The notes under the pieces were generated by a model. That model had not been told where the DNA came from. It searched no databases and saw only the letters and a list, made by a program, of their open reading frames with translations. The translations under genes were made by a program, and so were the position numbers. A DNA stretch of 64,000 nt from Microbispora sp. H13382 (GTDB taxonomy: Bacteria > Actinomycetota > Actinomycetes > Streptosporangiales > Streptosporangiaceae), in the NCBI RefSeq assembly GCF_014161445.1, contig NZ_JABBXA010000008.1, positions 1-64,000 of the forward strand. Reading direction: 5' to 3'. Below, piece after piece: positions 51,157 to 61,047 of this stretch; within the stretch, counting starts at the first letter, position 1, and every line of letters starts with the position of its first letter.

Positions 51157-52689
51157 ATGAAACTTCGTGTCGCCTGGGCGACAGCAGCCGCGGTCGGGCT
51201 CGTCGCCGCCGCCGGTGCGGCGGTCATGACCGGCCCGGCATCCGCCGCCGGCGCGGGCTGCTCGGTGAAGTACAAGGTCGTGAGCGAGTGGCAGGGCGGA
51301 TTCCAGGGTGACGTGTCGATCACCAATCTGGGGGATTCCTGGTCCGGCTGGACCCTCGAGTTCGACTTCCCCAACGCCGGCCAGGGCGTGAACAACGGCT
51401 GGAGCGCCGACTGGTCGCAGTCCGGCTCGCACGTCACCGCCAAGAACCTCAGCTGGAACGGCACCGTCGCCTCGAACGGCTCGGTGTCGGTCGGCTTCAT
51501 CGGCAAGTGGAGCGGCGGCAACCCGGTGCCTACCGCCTTCAAGATCAACGGCGTCGCCTGCGGCGGCGCCAGTCCCAGTCCGAGCGCCAGTCCGAGCCCC
51601 AGTCCGAGCCCCAGTCCGAGCCCCAGTCCGAGCGCCAGCCCCAGCACGAGTCCCAGCCCTGATCCGGGGGGACCCGCGCCGCAGCTGCACGTCTCCGGCA
51701 ACAAGATCGTCACTGCGGACGGCAAGCCGTACCGGTTGCTGGGCGTCTCCCGCTCGAGCGGCGAGTACGCCTGCGTCCAGGGCAAGGGGACGTGGGACCA
51801 CGGCCCGGTCGACCAGGGCTCCGTGGACGCGATGAAGAAGTGGAACATCCACGCCGTCCGGCTTCCGCTGAACGAGGAGTGCTGGCTCGGCACCAACGGC
51901 TCGCCGAGCGGCGCCGCCTACCAGCAGGACGTCAAGAACTACGTGCAGTTGCTGGTCGCCAACGGAATCACGCCGATCCTCGATCTGCACTGGAACTGGG
52001 GCCAGTTCACCGGCGTCTCCTGGGCGTGCACGGACACCGCGGCGACCTGTCAGAAGCCGATGCCCGACGCCAAATACGCGCCGGAGTTCTGGACCGGTGT
52101 CGCGAAGGCGTTCAAGGGCGACAACGCGGTGATCTTCGACCTGTTCAACGAGCCGTGGCCGGAGTACGGCACCGGTGACACCACCTCGGGCTGGAAGTGC
52201 CTGCGTGACGGCGGTAACTGCCCCGGCTTCTCCTACGAGGTGGCGGGGATGCAGCGCCTGGTCGACGCCGTCCGGGCGACGGGGGCGACCAACATCGTCA
52301 TGGTCGGCGGCCTGGCCTGGAGCAACGACCTGAGCCAGTGGCAGCAGTACAAGCCGAACGACCCGACGGGCAACCTGGCCGCCTCGTGGCACTCCTACAG
52401 CTTCAACGCCTGCTCCAACGAATCCTGCTGGGACAGCCAGATCGCTCCGCTCGCCGCCAAGGTCCCCGTGGTGACCGGTGAGTTCGGCGCGGACAACTGC
52501 GGCTACGACTACATGGACAGGCTCACGAAGTGGGCGGACAAGAACGGCGTGTCGTACCTCGCCTGGACCTGGAGCCCGTGGGGCTGCAGCACGGGCGCCG
52601 TGCTCATCAAGGACTACGCCGGCACCCCCGAGCCGGGCATCGGTGAGGGCTACAGGGCGCACCTGCTCACCCAGAACCCCTATGCGTGA
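51157..52689 (+). CDS. Secreted GH5 endoglucanase with N-terminal CBM2
   Basis: 510 residues: signal peptide (1-30), CBM2 (about 33-132; GCSVKYKVVSEWQGGFQGDVSITNLGDSWSGW), Pro-Ser linker (138-169) and a GH5 barrel (about 173-510). Acid/base E332 is in IFDLFNEPWPE, nucleophile E442 in VTGEFGAD; the His in SWHSYSF and VRLPLNEECW are also family residues. Secreted cellulase acting on cellulose or mixed glucan. AGGAGAGG lies before ATG 51157. The promoter carries a GAAAGTTTC palindrome. Confidence 0.92.
   Translation: MKLRVAWATAAAVGLVAAAGAAVMTGPASAAGAGCSVKYKVVSEWQGGFQGDVSITNLGDSWSGWTLEFDFPNAGQGVNNGWSADWSQSGSHVTAKNLSWNGTVASNGSVSVGFIGKWSGGNPVPTAFKINGVACGGASPSPSASPSPSPSPSPSPSPSASPSTSPSPDPGGPAPQLHVSGNKIVTADGKPYRLLGVSRSSGEYACVQGKGTWDHGPVDQGSVDAMKKWNIHAVRLPLNEECWLGTNGSPSGAAYQQDVKNYVQLLVANGITPILDLHWNWGQFTGVSWACTDTAATCQKPMPDAKYAPEFWTGVAKAFKGDNAVIFDLFNEPWPEYGTGDTTSGWKCLRDGGNCPGFSYEVAGMQRLVDAVRATGATNIVMVGGLAWSNDLSQWQQYKPNDPTGNLAASWHSYSFNACSNESCWDSQIAPLAAKVPVVTGEFGADNCGYDYMDRLTKWADKNGVSYLAWTWSPWGCSTGAVLIKDYAGTPEPGIGEGYRAHLLTQNPYA
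51570..51662 (+). repeat. Coding hexamer repeats (Pro-Ser linker) in the GH5 gene
   Basis: AGTCCG/AGCCCC-type hexamers encode SPSPSASPSPSPSPSPS between CBM2 and GH5. Confidence 0.85.
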
Positions 52690-52802
52690 CACCTGTCCCG
52701 ACCGCAGGTGACACACCCGGACCCGTCACCGCGGCGGTGGCGGGTCCTCCCCGGTTCGATGTCCCCGGCCTATGCCGCCGTCCAGCCTTGAAGGGCATGA
52801 CG

Positions 52803-53897
52803 ATGCCTCGAAAATCCGTCCTGTACGCCGTCCTGGGCGCGCTCATCGCGGCGCTCGCGTTCACAGCGGCCAAGCCCGCGCTCTCGGCCGCGGCCCCGGT
52901 CAAGATCATGCCGCTGGGCGACTCCATCACCGCCGGTCCCGGCTGCTGGCGGGCCCTGCTCTGGGACCGCCTGCAGCGCACCGGCTACACCGGCATCGAC
53001 TTCGTGGGCACCCAGCCCGGAGGCGGCTGCTCGGTGCCGCACGACGGCGACCACGAGGGGCACGGCGGCTTCTCGGCCACCGGCATCGCCGACAACGACC
53101 AGCTGCCGCCGTGGCTGGCGGCCACCAAGCCGGACATCGTGCTCATGCACCTCGGCACGAACGACATGTGGGGCGGCTACATCCCCACCACCACGGTCCT
53201 CGCCGCGTACACCAAACTGATCGGCCAGATGCGGGCCGCCAATCCGAAGATGAAAATCATCGTGGCGCAGATCATTCCCATGAATCCGCCGAGCTGCCCC
53301 ACGTGCGCCGCCGACGTGGTCGCGCTCGACAACGCGATCCCGGCCTGGGCCGCCGGCCTGACCACCGCCCAGTCGCCGATCGTCGTCGTCGACCAGTGGA
53401 CGGGCTTCGACGCGGCCAGGGACACCGGCGACGGAGTGCACCCGAACGACGCCGGCTTCCAGAAGATGGCCGACCGCTGGTATCCGGCGCTCACGAAGGT
53501 GCTCGACGGGATCACCCCGCCGCTGCCGTCACCGAGCCCGTCGCCGTCGCCCAGCGTGTCCCCGTCCCCCGTGGTGTCCCCGTCCCCCGGGGCCGCCGGA
53601 TGCAGCGCCACGTATCGGGTGGTCTCCCAGTGGTCCGGCGGGTTCCAGGGCGAGGTGAGCGTGCGCAACGACACCGCGGCGGCGATGTCGGGATGGACGG
53701 CCACCTTCAGTTTCGGCGGCGGCCAGCAGATCACGCAGGCATGGAATGCCACCGTGAGCCAGAGCGGGGCGGCGGTGACCGCGCGGAACCTGAGCTGGAA
53801 CGGCGTTCTGCCGGCCGGTGGTTCGACCGGTTTCGGCTTCCTGGCCTCCTGGAACGGCGGCAACACCGCACCGGTCGTGAGCTGCCGGGCCGGCTGA
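52803..53897 (+). CDS. Secreted CE3-type SGNH acetylxylan esterase with CBM2
   Basis: 364 residues: signal peptide (1-31), SGNH domain (about 33-236), Pro-Ser linker (240-262) and CBM2 (264-364). Block I KIMPLGDSITAG carries the Ser; Gly in DGDHEGHGGFSA; Asn in LMHLGTNDMWGG; catalytic Asp-His in GDGVHPNDAG. This arrangement, with the DGDHEGH motif, is that of CE3 acetylxylan esterases. It follows GH5 on the same strand, 113 bp on, and likely strips acetyl groups from xylan near cellulose. AAGGGC precedes; ATG 52797 is an in-frame alternative. Confidence 0.88.
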   Translation: MPRKSVLYAVLGALIAALAFTAAKPALSAAAPVKIMPLGDSITAGPGCWRALLWDRLQRTGYTGIDFVGTQPGGGCSVPHDGDHEGHGGFSATGIADNDQLPPWLAATKPDIVLMHLGTNDMWGGYIPTTTVLAAYTKLIGQMRAANPKMKIIVAQIIPMNPPSCPTCAADVVALDNAIPAWAAGLTTAQSPIVVVDQWTGFDAARDTGDGVHPNDAGFQKMADRWYPALTKVLDGITPPLPSPSPSPSPSVSPSPVVSPSPGAAGCSATYRVVSQWSGGFQGEVSVRNDTAAAMSGWTATFSFGGGQQITQAWNATVSQSGAAVTARNLSWNGVLPAGGSTGFGFLASWNGGNTAPVVSCRAG

Positions 53898-53915
53898 CCG
53901 GCGCCGCGCGCTGAC

Positions 53916-53946
53916 CGTGGTGAGTCCGAGGCCCGGACTCACCACG
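53916..53946. terminator. Perfect 13-bp terminator hairpin
   Basis: CGTGGTGAGTCCG (53916-53928) and CGGACTCACCACG (53934-53946), loop AGGCC, 18 bp after the CE3 stop. Confidence 0.85.
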
Positions 53947-54136
53947 AGGGCGCGAAGCGGTCGGCGGTAACCGCGGTGGGCGGCCCGGAACGAGGGCGGC
54001 CGTGAACGGCGGTGGTCGGATCCGACCCTGTGGTCACTGAATGCGATTGTGCCGATGCGTCTCGTCATCGATACTCGTCCGGGTGGACGTCGCACGGGTG
54101 GATCGCACGGGTAGATCACACTGGGGGAGGCGCAGG

Positions 54137-54631
54137 GTGATTCGAGCCGGGCGTGGCAGGACCACCACGGGGATCGTCGCGGCGACCGTGCTCCTGGCCG
54201 TCCCGTCCCCGTCCCCGTCCGCCGCTGCCGCCGCCGGTGCGGCAGGTGACCGGCCCATCGACTGCCGCGACTGGACGCGGCCCGACGCCCACACGGTGAA
54301 GAACGCCAAGCCGGTGTACTCGCTGACGAGCGGGAAGCGGGGCGACGAGGTGGACGTCACGCTCTGGCGCGGCGACGCGGGCCCGGCCGGCGACTGGCAC
54401 TACTGGGCGGCCCTCACCGGGCGCACCCATCCCGGAGACGCGGTCTGGCTCGAGGTCTGGCCGCCGGGTGGCGGCCCCTGGCATCGGTGCGGCCCCTTCC
54501 CGGTGAGCCGCGACGGTCAGGCGGTCTCGTCTGCGATGGCCGTCTGGCGTCGTTTCACCCTCGTCCACGCCTGCGGCCGCCACGACGACGTCAGGGTGTG
54601 CGGACGGGACAAGGGCGCGATGGTGGACTGA
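54137..54631 (+). CDS. Conserved secreted protein of unknown function
   Basis: 164 residues. GTG at 54137 with GGGGGAGG 6 nt before it gives a signal peptide (VIRAGRGRTTTGIVAATVLL, then VAVPSPSPSAAAAAG). The mature part has four Cys (DCRDW, HRCGPF, HACGRH, RVCGRD) that could make two disulfides, with DWHYWAALTGRTHPGDAVWLEVW between. A longer frame from 54041 lacks a ribosome site. I do not recognise a family; the even Cys number and size suggest a small stable exported protein. Confidence 0.7.
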   Translation: MIRAGRGRTTTGIVAATVLLAVPSPSPSAAAAAGAAGDRPIDCRDWTRPDAHTVKNAKPVYSLTSGKRGDEVDVTLWRGDAGPAGDWHYWAALTGRTHPGDAVWLEVWPPGGGPWHRCGPFPVSRDGQAVSSAMAVWRRFTLVHACGRHDDVRVCGRDKGAMVD

Positions 54632-54635
54632 CTCC

Positions 54636-54672
54636 CGGCGAGGGCCGGCCCCGGGAGTGCCGGCCCTCGCCG
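54636..54672. terminator. 14-bp bidirectional hairpin
   Basis: CGGCGAGGGCCGGC (54636-54649) pairs with 54659-54672, 9-nt loop, between the secreted protein gene and the convergent GH44 stop at 54682. Confidence 0.85.
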
Positions 54673-54681
54673 AACAACGGA

Positions 54682-56793
54682 TCAGCTCGTCGCGCAGGGC
54701 GAGCCGTTGAGCGTGAACTGCTTGGGCGGGGGGTTGGCGCCGTCGTCCCGGCGGCCGAGGAAGCCGAAGGTCACGCTGCCGCCGTTCGCGGCGATCGTGG
54801 CGTTGTAGCCGGCGTTGGTCACCGTGACCTTCGACCCGCTCTGGGTGTACGAGCCGTCCCACAGCTGGGTCACGATCTGCCCGTTGCCGAACGTCCAGCC
54901 GAGCCGCCAGCCCTTCACGGCCGAGGCTCCCCGGTTGACGATCCGGACCCCGGCCTGGAAGCCGCCGGGCCACTGGTTGGTGACCGTGTACGTCACCGTG
55001 CAGGCGGCCGGCGCCGGCGAGGAACTGGGCGACGCGGACGGGGACGGGCTGGGGCTCGGCGAAGGCGAAGGCGAAGGAGAGGGCGACGGGCTGGGGGAAG
55101 GACTCGGCGAGGGCGAGGGCGAGGGCGACGGGCCGGTGCCCTCGGGGATCACGACGGTGCTGATCGAGTTGGCGGGGAACGTGCCGGTGAAACCGCCGGC
55201 CCCCACCCGCACGTCGGCGTCGCGCCTGACGGCCGACGTGTCGGCCGCGCCGTACCGGTACACCTGGGCGGTCGCCCCGCCGTCGCGTCCCTTGACCGCG
55301 ACCTCGCTGGTCAGGTCGTCGCCGGTCTTGTTCACCACCACGAGGGTGAGCGCCTTGTCGGAGGCCCGCTCGGCCGCGTACACCGCGAGCCTGCCCTGGT
55401 CGGCGCTGGTAGCGCCGACCGCCGTCTCGCCGAACCGGCCGCCCTTGCCGTCGTAGTTGAGGTACATGCGGAAGGCGTACGCTCCCGGCTGGGAGGCCGT
55501 GGGCGGTCCCCACAGGGTGGCGAGGTCGAGGCCCTCGCGGCCGAAGATGCCGAGGATGTCGGCCTGGGTGAGGGCGCCGTTGATGTGGTCGAGGGCGCCC
55601 CAGTTGTACTCGGTGACGGCGGTCCTGGTGCCGGGATACTCGGCGGCCACCAGTTCCTTCATCCGGGGGATGAGCCTGACCTGGGTGTTGATCCAGCTCT
55701 CGTCCGTGTACGACGGGTCCCACAGCGCGCGGGTGGAGCGCAGGCGCAGGGCGTCGGTGGCCGGGTCGCCGCCGGAGCCGAAGGCGACACCGGACGCCTG
55801 CGGGTAGAAGTGCTCGTCGAAGTAGTCGAGGACGCGCAGGCCCTGCTCGTCCTCGTACTTCTTCATCTGCCGCAGATACCAGGTGGTGAACGGAAGGCCG
55901 CCGCGGACCTCCTTGTCCGGGGGGTTCGACCAGCAGTTGGTCCGGCCGCAGGTCTCCTGGTCGAGGCCGGAGTAGTCCCAGGAGGACCAGCCCCAGCCGA
56001 CCGGGCCGAGCGTCTTCGCGCCGGGGTCGGCGGCCTTGACGGCGGCGCCGATGAGGTAGGCCTTGTCGCGCAGCTCGACCGAGCTCGCGCCCTCGGGGTG
56101 GACGTCCCGGTGCGTGCTGTGCCAGATGTCGGGCTCGTTGTCGAGGTTGTAGAACCGCACGCCGCCGGTCGCGGCGGTGCCGTACCTGCCGGTGAGGTGG
56201 CCGATCCAGTCCTTCACGTACGCCGCGCCGGCCTCGACGCTCGTGTCGCGGGGGTCGTTGCCGGTGATCTTCGTGCCGTCGGGCTTCACGCCGTCGCCGC
56301 AGTCCGGCCGCCACTGGTCGGTCCGCTGCTGCGGGCCGTACTTGGCGACGGAGAACCCGCAGGAGGCGTCGCGGCCCTTGGGGACCCAGCCGATCAGGGG
56401 GACGGTGAGGATGGTGTCGGTGCCGGTGCGGCGGTCCTGCTCGACGAACCGGTCGGCCGTGGAGCCGTCCGGCAGCTTCGACGGGTCCGGGTTGTCCTCG
56501 GCGATGTTCTCGAAGTACCAGTCGGAGGCGCGGTTACTGGTGTCGTACAGGTAGTTGTAACGGGTCGTCGCGTTGCCGCCCCACCGGCGCACCGGGAGAC
56601 GCAGCTCCTTCGCCAGCGCCTCGTCGGCGAAGTTCATGCCGTAGATGTACGGGCTGATGGGGTGCCGCCCGCTGGTCGTGTCCACCGTCAGCGCCGGGCC
56701 TTCGGCGGCCGCGAGTGCGGGCGGCTGTCCGGCCGCGCCGATCGACAGGGCGATCGCCGCGGTGAGGGCGATCGGGAGCGTTCGCGTTCGCAC
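54682..56793 (-). CDS. Secreted GH44 endoglucanase/xyloglucanase with CBM2
   Basis: 703 residues: signal peptide (1-~30, LPIALTAAIALSIGAAGQPPALAAA), GH44 catalytic part (about 35-550), Pro-Ser linker (553-593) and CBM2 (595-703). ISPYIYGMNFADEALAKELRLPVRRWGGNATTRYNY is the family start; acid/base E220 is in YNLDNEPDIW and nucleophile E395 in VTEYNWG. GH44 enzymes cleave beta-1,4 glucan and xyloglucan. GTG 56793 is preceded by AGAGGAGA. A GGAAGTTTC site lies 170 bp upstream. Confidence 0.92.
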   Translation of the reverse strand: MRTRTLPIALTAAIALSIGAAGQPPALAAAEGPALTVDTTSGRHPISPYIYGMNFADEALAKELRLPVRRWGGNATTRYNYLYDTSNRASDWYFENIAEDNPDPSKLPDGSTADRFVEQDRRTGTDTILTVPLIGWVPKGRDASCGFSVAKYGPQQRTDQWRPDCGDGVKPDGTKITGNDPRDTSVEAGAAYVKDWIGHLTGRYGTAATGGVRFYNLDNEPDIWHSTHRDVHPEGASSVELRDKAYLIGAAVKAADPGAKTLGPVGWGWSSWDYSGLDQETCGRTNCWSNPPDKEVRGGLPFTTWYLRQMKKYEDEQGLRVLDYFDEHFYPQASGVAFGSGGDPATDALRLRSTRALWDPSYTDESWINTQVRLIPRMKELVAAEYPGTRTAVTEYNWGALDHINGALTQADILGIFGREGLDLATLWGPPTASQPGAYAFRMYLNYDGKGGRFGETAVGATSADQGRLAVYAAERASDKALTLVVVNKTGDDLTSEVAVKGRDGGATAQVYRYGAADTSAVRRDADVRVGAGGFTGTFPANSISTVVIPEGTGPSPSPSPSPSPSPSPSPSPSPSPSPSPSPSPSASPSSSPAPAACTVTYTVTNQWPGGFQAGVRIVNRGASAVKGWRLGWTFGNGQIVTQLWDGSYTQSGSKVTVTNAGYNATIAANGGSVTFGFLGRRDDGANPPPKQFTLNGSPCATS
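55013..55134 (-). repeat. Coding hexamer repeats (Pro-Ser linker) in the GH44 gene
   Basis: GGCGAAGGCGAG-type repeats on the + strand encode a ~40-residue PSPSPS linker read leftward, the longest of the four in this window. Confidence 0.85.
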
Positions 56794-56960
56794 GGGTCTC
56801 CTCTCGAGTCCCTGGGGGGTTCTGGGGCCGCCGGATGCGAGGGGAGCAGCCCGTCGCGGCCAGGGCATCACGCTGGCCAAGACCCGGGCGGGGAACAAGA
56901 ACGCGATTCGCCGGAGCGCCGCGGGGACGCGTTGAGCAGCCACACCCCCGGGCCGGCCTA

Positions 56961-56971
56961 TGGAAGTTTCA
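56961..56971. promoter_or_regulatory. GGAAGTTTCA near-palindrome upstream of GH44
   Basis: TGGAAGTTTCA differs by one base from the TGAAAGTTTCA palindrome found before GH5 and in the GH27/GH127 gap; position 170 bp before the GH44 GTG. Confidence 0.35.
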
Positions 56972-57099
56972 GGACCCGGCCGCCATCGGCCGGGGGACCG
57001 CGAGGGCCTCGGGCGGTGACGAGGCCGGACGGCTCTCCGAGGGCGGCAGCTGACCGTCCGGGGCCACGCCCGACGCGCCACCCGGCCGGACCGGACGTG

Positions 57100-57771
57100 T
57101 CACAGCGTGCGGCGGAGCCAGTCCTCGACGCCCGCCACGTGGACCGTCGCCCACGCCCTGGCCACCTCCGGCCTCCGGGCCGCGATCGCGTCGCAGATCA
57201 TCACGTGTTGCTCGCGGGTGTCGTCGAGCACCCCCTCCTGGGTGAGGCCGCGCCACACCCGGGCGCGTGTCGTCGGCCCGGAGAGGCTGTCGAGCAGCGA
57301 GCAGAGCACGGGGTTGCCCGATCCCGCCGCGATGCGCTGGTGGAACCGCAGGTCGTTGGCGACCAGCTCCTCCACGTTGGGGTCGTCCGGCAGCGCGTCG
57401 AGGATCGCGCGCAGCTCCTTGACCTCCTCGTCCGGCATGTTGATCGCGGCCATCGCGGTGGCGGCGGGCTCCAGGACGCGCCGCACCTCCAGGAACTGCA
57501 GCACGGTGTCGTCGCGGTGGAAGTCCACGACGAACGACAACGCCTCGAGGAGCAGGTGGGGCTGGAGACTGGTCACATAGGTGCCGTCGCCCTGCCGTAC
57601 GTCGAGCACGTTGATCAGGGCGAGGGCGCGGACGGCCTCCCGGAGGGAGTTGCGGGACAGGCCGAGCCGTTCGGCCAGGTCGGCCTCCTTGGGCAGCCGG
57701 TCACCTGGAGCGAGCTCGCCCGACGTGATCATCTGCTTGATCTTGTCGATCGCCGCGTCCGTGACCGCCAC
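57100..57771 (-). CDS. GntR-family (FadR subfamily) regulator
   Basis: 223 residues. HTH: IKQMITSGELAPGDRLPKEADLAERLGLSRNSLREAVRALALINVLDVRQGDGTYV. The C-terminal FCD domain (from about 85) holds the metal-binding pattern (D and H in NDLRFHQRIAAGSGNP, H in REQHVMICDAI and ATVHVAGVEDWL). FadR-type regulators sense organic acids or sugar acids. GTG 57771, GGAGGTGG upstream. It sits between GH44 and a methyltransferase; the target is unknown, sugar acids from xyloglucan or arabinan being possible. Confidence 0.88.
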   Translation of the reverse strand: MAVTDAAIDKIKQMITSGELAPGDRLPKEADLAERLGLSRNSLREAVRALALINVLDVRQGDGTYVTSLQPHLLLEALSFVVDFHRDDTVLQFLEVRRVLEPAATAMAAINMPDEEVKELRAILDALPDDPNVEELVANDLRFHQRIAAGSGNPVLCSLLDSLSGPTTRARVWRGLTQEGVLDDTREQHVMICDAIAARRPEVARAWATVHVAGVEDWLRRTL

Positions 57772-57951
57772 GGAGCCACCTCCACCGTCTCCTCGCGAGC
57801 GAGGCGCACACATCCGATGTCCAGCAGTGTAGAGGTGCGCGATGGGCCCGGCTCCAACAGCGTGCTGCCACTTCGCGGCAGTCGGGAGGCGAACGGCATC
57901 ACGGGGCACGTCCGACCTCCTGCCCCGCCACGCCGCTGTGGGGGCCCGCAA

Positions 57952-58737
57952 TCAGGGTTTGCGGCCGACGCCGCCCTCCACCACCATCCGGGTGGGCACG
58001 GAGTCCATGTCGGGGCGCCACCGCTGCACCGGCACCATGCCGGGCTCCACCAGCTCGAAGCCGTCGAAGAACCGCAGGAGCTCGCCGCGGGTGCGGAACG
58101 TCGAATCCGCGGGAGTGCCGGCCGTCGCGGCCCTCAGGCCCTCGACGGCCTCGGCGTCGCTCTCCGCCGCCATGTTCGAGATGGCCACATGACTGCCGGG
58201 CGCCATGCGGTCGCGCCACCGGGCGACGATGCCGTGGGCGTCCTCCTCGTCGGAGACGAAGTGGAGAACGGTGACGAACAGCACTCCGACGGGCTCGTCG
58301 AAGTCGATCAGCCCACGAAGGCCGGGGTGGTCCATCACCGCGTCGGGGCGGCGGATGTCCTCCTCGATGGTCGCCACATGGGCGTCGGCCGTCAGCAGCG
58401 CGTCGTTGTACACCTTCACGAGCGGGTCGTTGTCGACGTAGACGACCCGCGCGGACGGGTGGATCTCCCGGGCTATCTCGTGCACGTTCGGCGACGTCGG
58501 GATGCCCGCGCCCAGGTCGACGAACTGCCGGACGCCCTCGACGGCCATGTATCTCACCGCCCTGGCGAGGAAGGCGCGGTTCGCCTTCGCGACCGATCGC
58601 GTGTCGGGCGCCAGCGACAGGAGCCTGCCGGCGACCATCCGGTCGATCTCGTAGTTGTCCTTGCCGCCCAGCAGGTAGTCGTACACCCGGGCGGAACTGG
58701 GCACCGTGGGGTCGGTGCCGACCGGTACCTCCGCCAC
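57952..58737 (-). CDS. S-adenosyl methyltransferase (PF04672/DUF574 type)
   Basis: 261 residues. The signature SSARVYDYLLGGKDNYEIDRMVAGRLL and then NRAFLARAVRYMAVEGVRQFVDLGAGIPTSPNVHEIAREIHPSARVVYVDNDPLV (SAM site) is unique to this actinobacterial family, which is present in many copies per genome and whose substrates are mostly unknown. GVLFVTVLHFVSDEEDAHG and the C-terminal FFDGFELVEPGMVPVQRWRPD also match. The GTG start at 58737 lacks a strong ribosome site. Probably a single gene. Confidence 0.9.
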   Translation of the reverse strand: MAEVPVGTDPTVPSSARVYDYLLGGKDNYEIDRMVAGRLLSLAPDTRSVAKANRAFLARAVRYMAVEGVRQFVDLGAGIPTSPNVHEIAREIHPSARVVYVDNDPLVKVYNDALLTADAHVATIEEDIRRPDAVMDHPGLRGLIDFDEPVGVLFVTVLHFVSDEEDAHGIVARWRDRMAPGSHVAISNMAAESDAEAVEGLRAATAGTPADSTFRTRGELLRFFDGFELVEPGMVPVQRWRPDMDSVPTRMVVEGGVGRKP

Positions 58738-58848
58738 AGCCGCCTCCCGTTCCGCCGAGTTCTTCCGGCGATCATAGTCCGGGGCCGTGCCGTACGGCAG
58801 GCCCCGGGCGGGCGGGATGGTTCACGGCGGCCGCGCCGGCGGAGACGG

Positions 58849-58876
58849 GCGACCGCCCCCGGGTGGGAGCGGTCGC
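58849..58876. terminator. Hairpin between GH27 stop and methyltransferase start
   Basis: GCGACCGC (58849-58856) pairs with GCGGTCGC (58869-58876), 12-nt loop with further CCC/GGG pairing. It lies about 30 bp after the leftward GH27 stop at 58908. Confidence 0.6.
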
Positions 58877-58907
58877 GGGGAGGTCGCCGACGCGCCGGTA
58901 TGCCTGG

Positions 58908-60620
<1,713 letters not shown>

Positions 60621-60710
60621 TCAAGAGGTTTCGGGCGGGTGTGCTCCGCCGGACACGGCGCCGCCTGCCCTCATGGGCGCACGGCCATCGGATCGCCGGG
60701 CGGGCCGTCC

Positions 60711-60721
60711 TGAAAGTTTCA
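60711..60721. promoter_or_regulatory. TGAAAGTTTCA palindrome in the GH27-GH127 gap
   Basis: Perfect 11-bp odd palindrome, identical to the one upstream of GH5 (51066-51076). Confidence 0.55.
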
Positions 60722-60813
60722 CGTCCAGGGGGACATGCCGAGGGTTTCGGAACGTTACCGCGACCGCTGCGTCATCGCCGCAGGAAGGCGAATCCCGCGG
60801 GGAACGGTGGTGC

Positions 60814-60839
60814 GAAACTTTCCGGATACGGTCTTGACA
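60814..60839. promoter_or_regulatory. GAAACTTTC site and -35 element before GH127
   Basis: GAAACTTTC (60814-60822) lies 11 bp upstream of TTGACA (60834-60839), the best -35 in the gap; no convincing -10 follows. The spacing resembles that of the GH5 promoter, where GAAAGTTTC lies 8 bp before the -35. Confidence 0.5.
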
Positions 60840-61009
60840 TGTTTCGTGGCGGTTTTCCACACTGAGCCCGGGCGGCATCCCGCCGGGGCGGTGGTGGGCG
60901 GCGAGACCGCCGCCCGTGACGCGGCCCCGGTGCGGGGCCGTGCCGGTTCCGCGCGGTGTCCCGCGTCCCCGTTCGACGTCATCCGACCCGGATGGTGGCA
61001 CCACAAAAG

Positions 61010-61025
61010 TTGTTAACGCTAACAA
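61010..61025. promoter_or_regulatory. TTGTTAACGCTAACAA operator candidate before GH127
   Basis: 16-bp CG-centred near-palindrome (two mismatched centre pairs) 22 bp before the GTG, just ahead of the AGGAGG ribosome site (61038-61043). The shape fits LacI-family operators. If bound, it would block transcription or translation of GH127. Confidence 0.6.
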
Positions 61026-61047
61026 AGCGAGATGTCCAGGAGGCCAC

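Noticed and set aside
54041..54136. Longer start of the secreted protein at 54137
   Set aside because: It would hide the signal peptide behind 32 basic residues and lacks a ribosome site.
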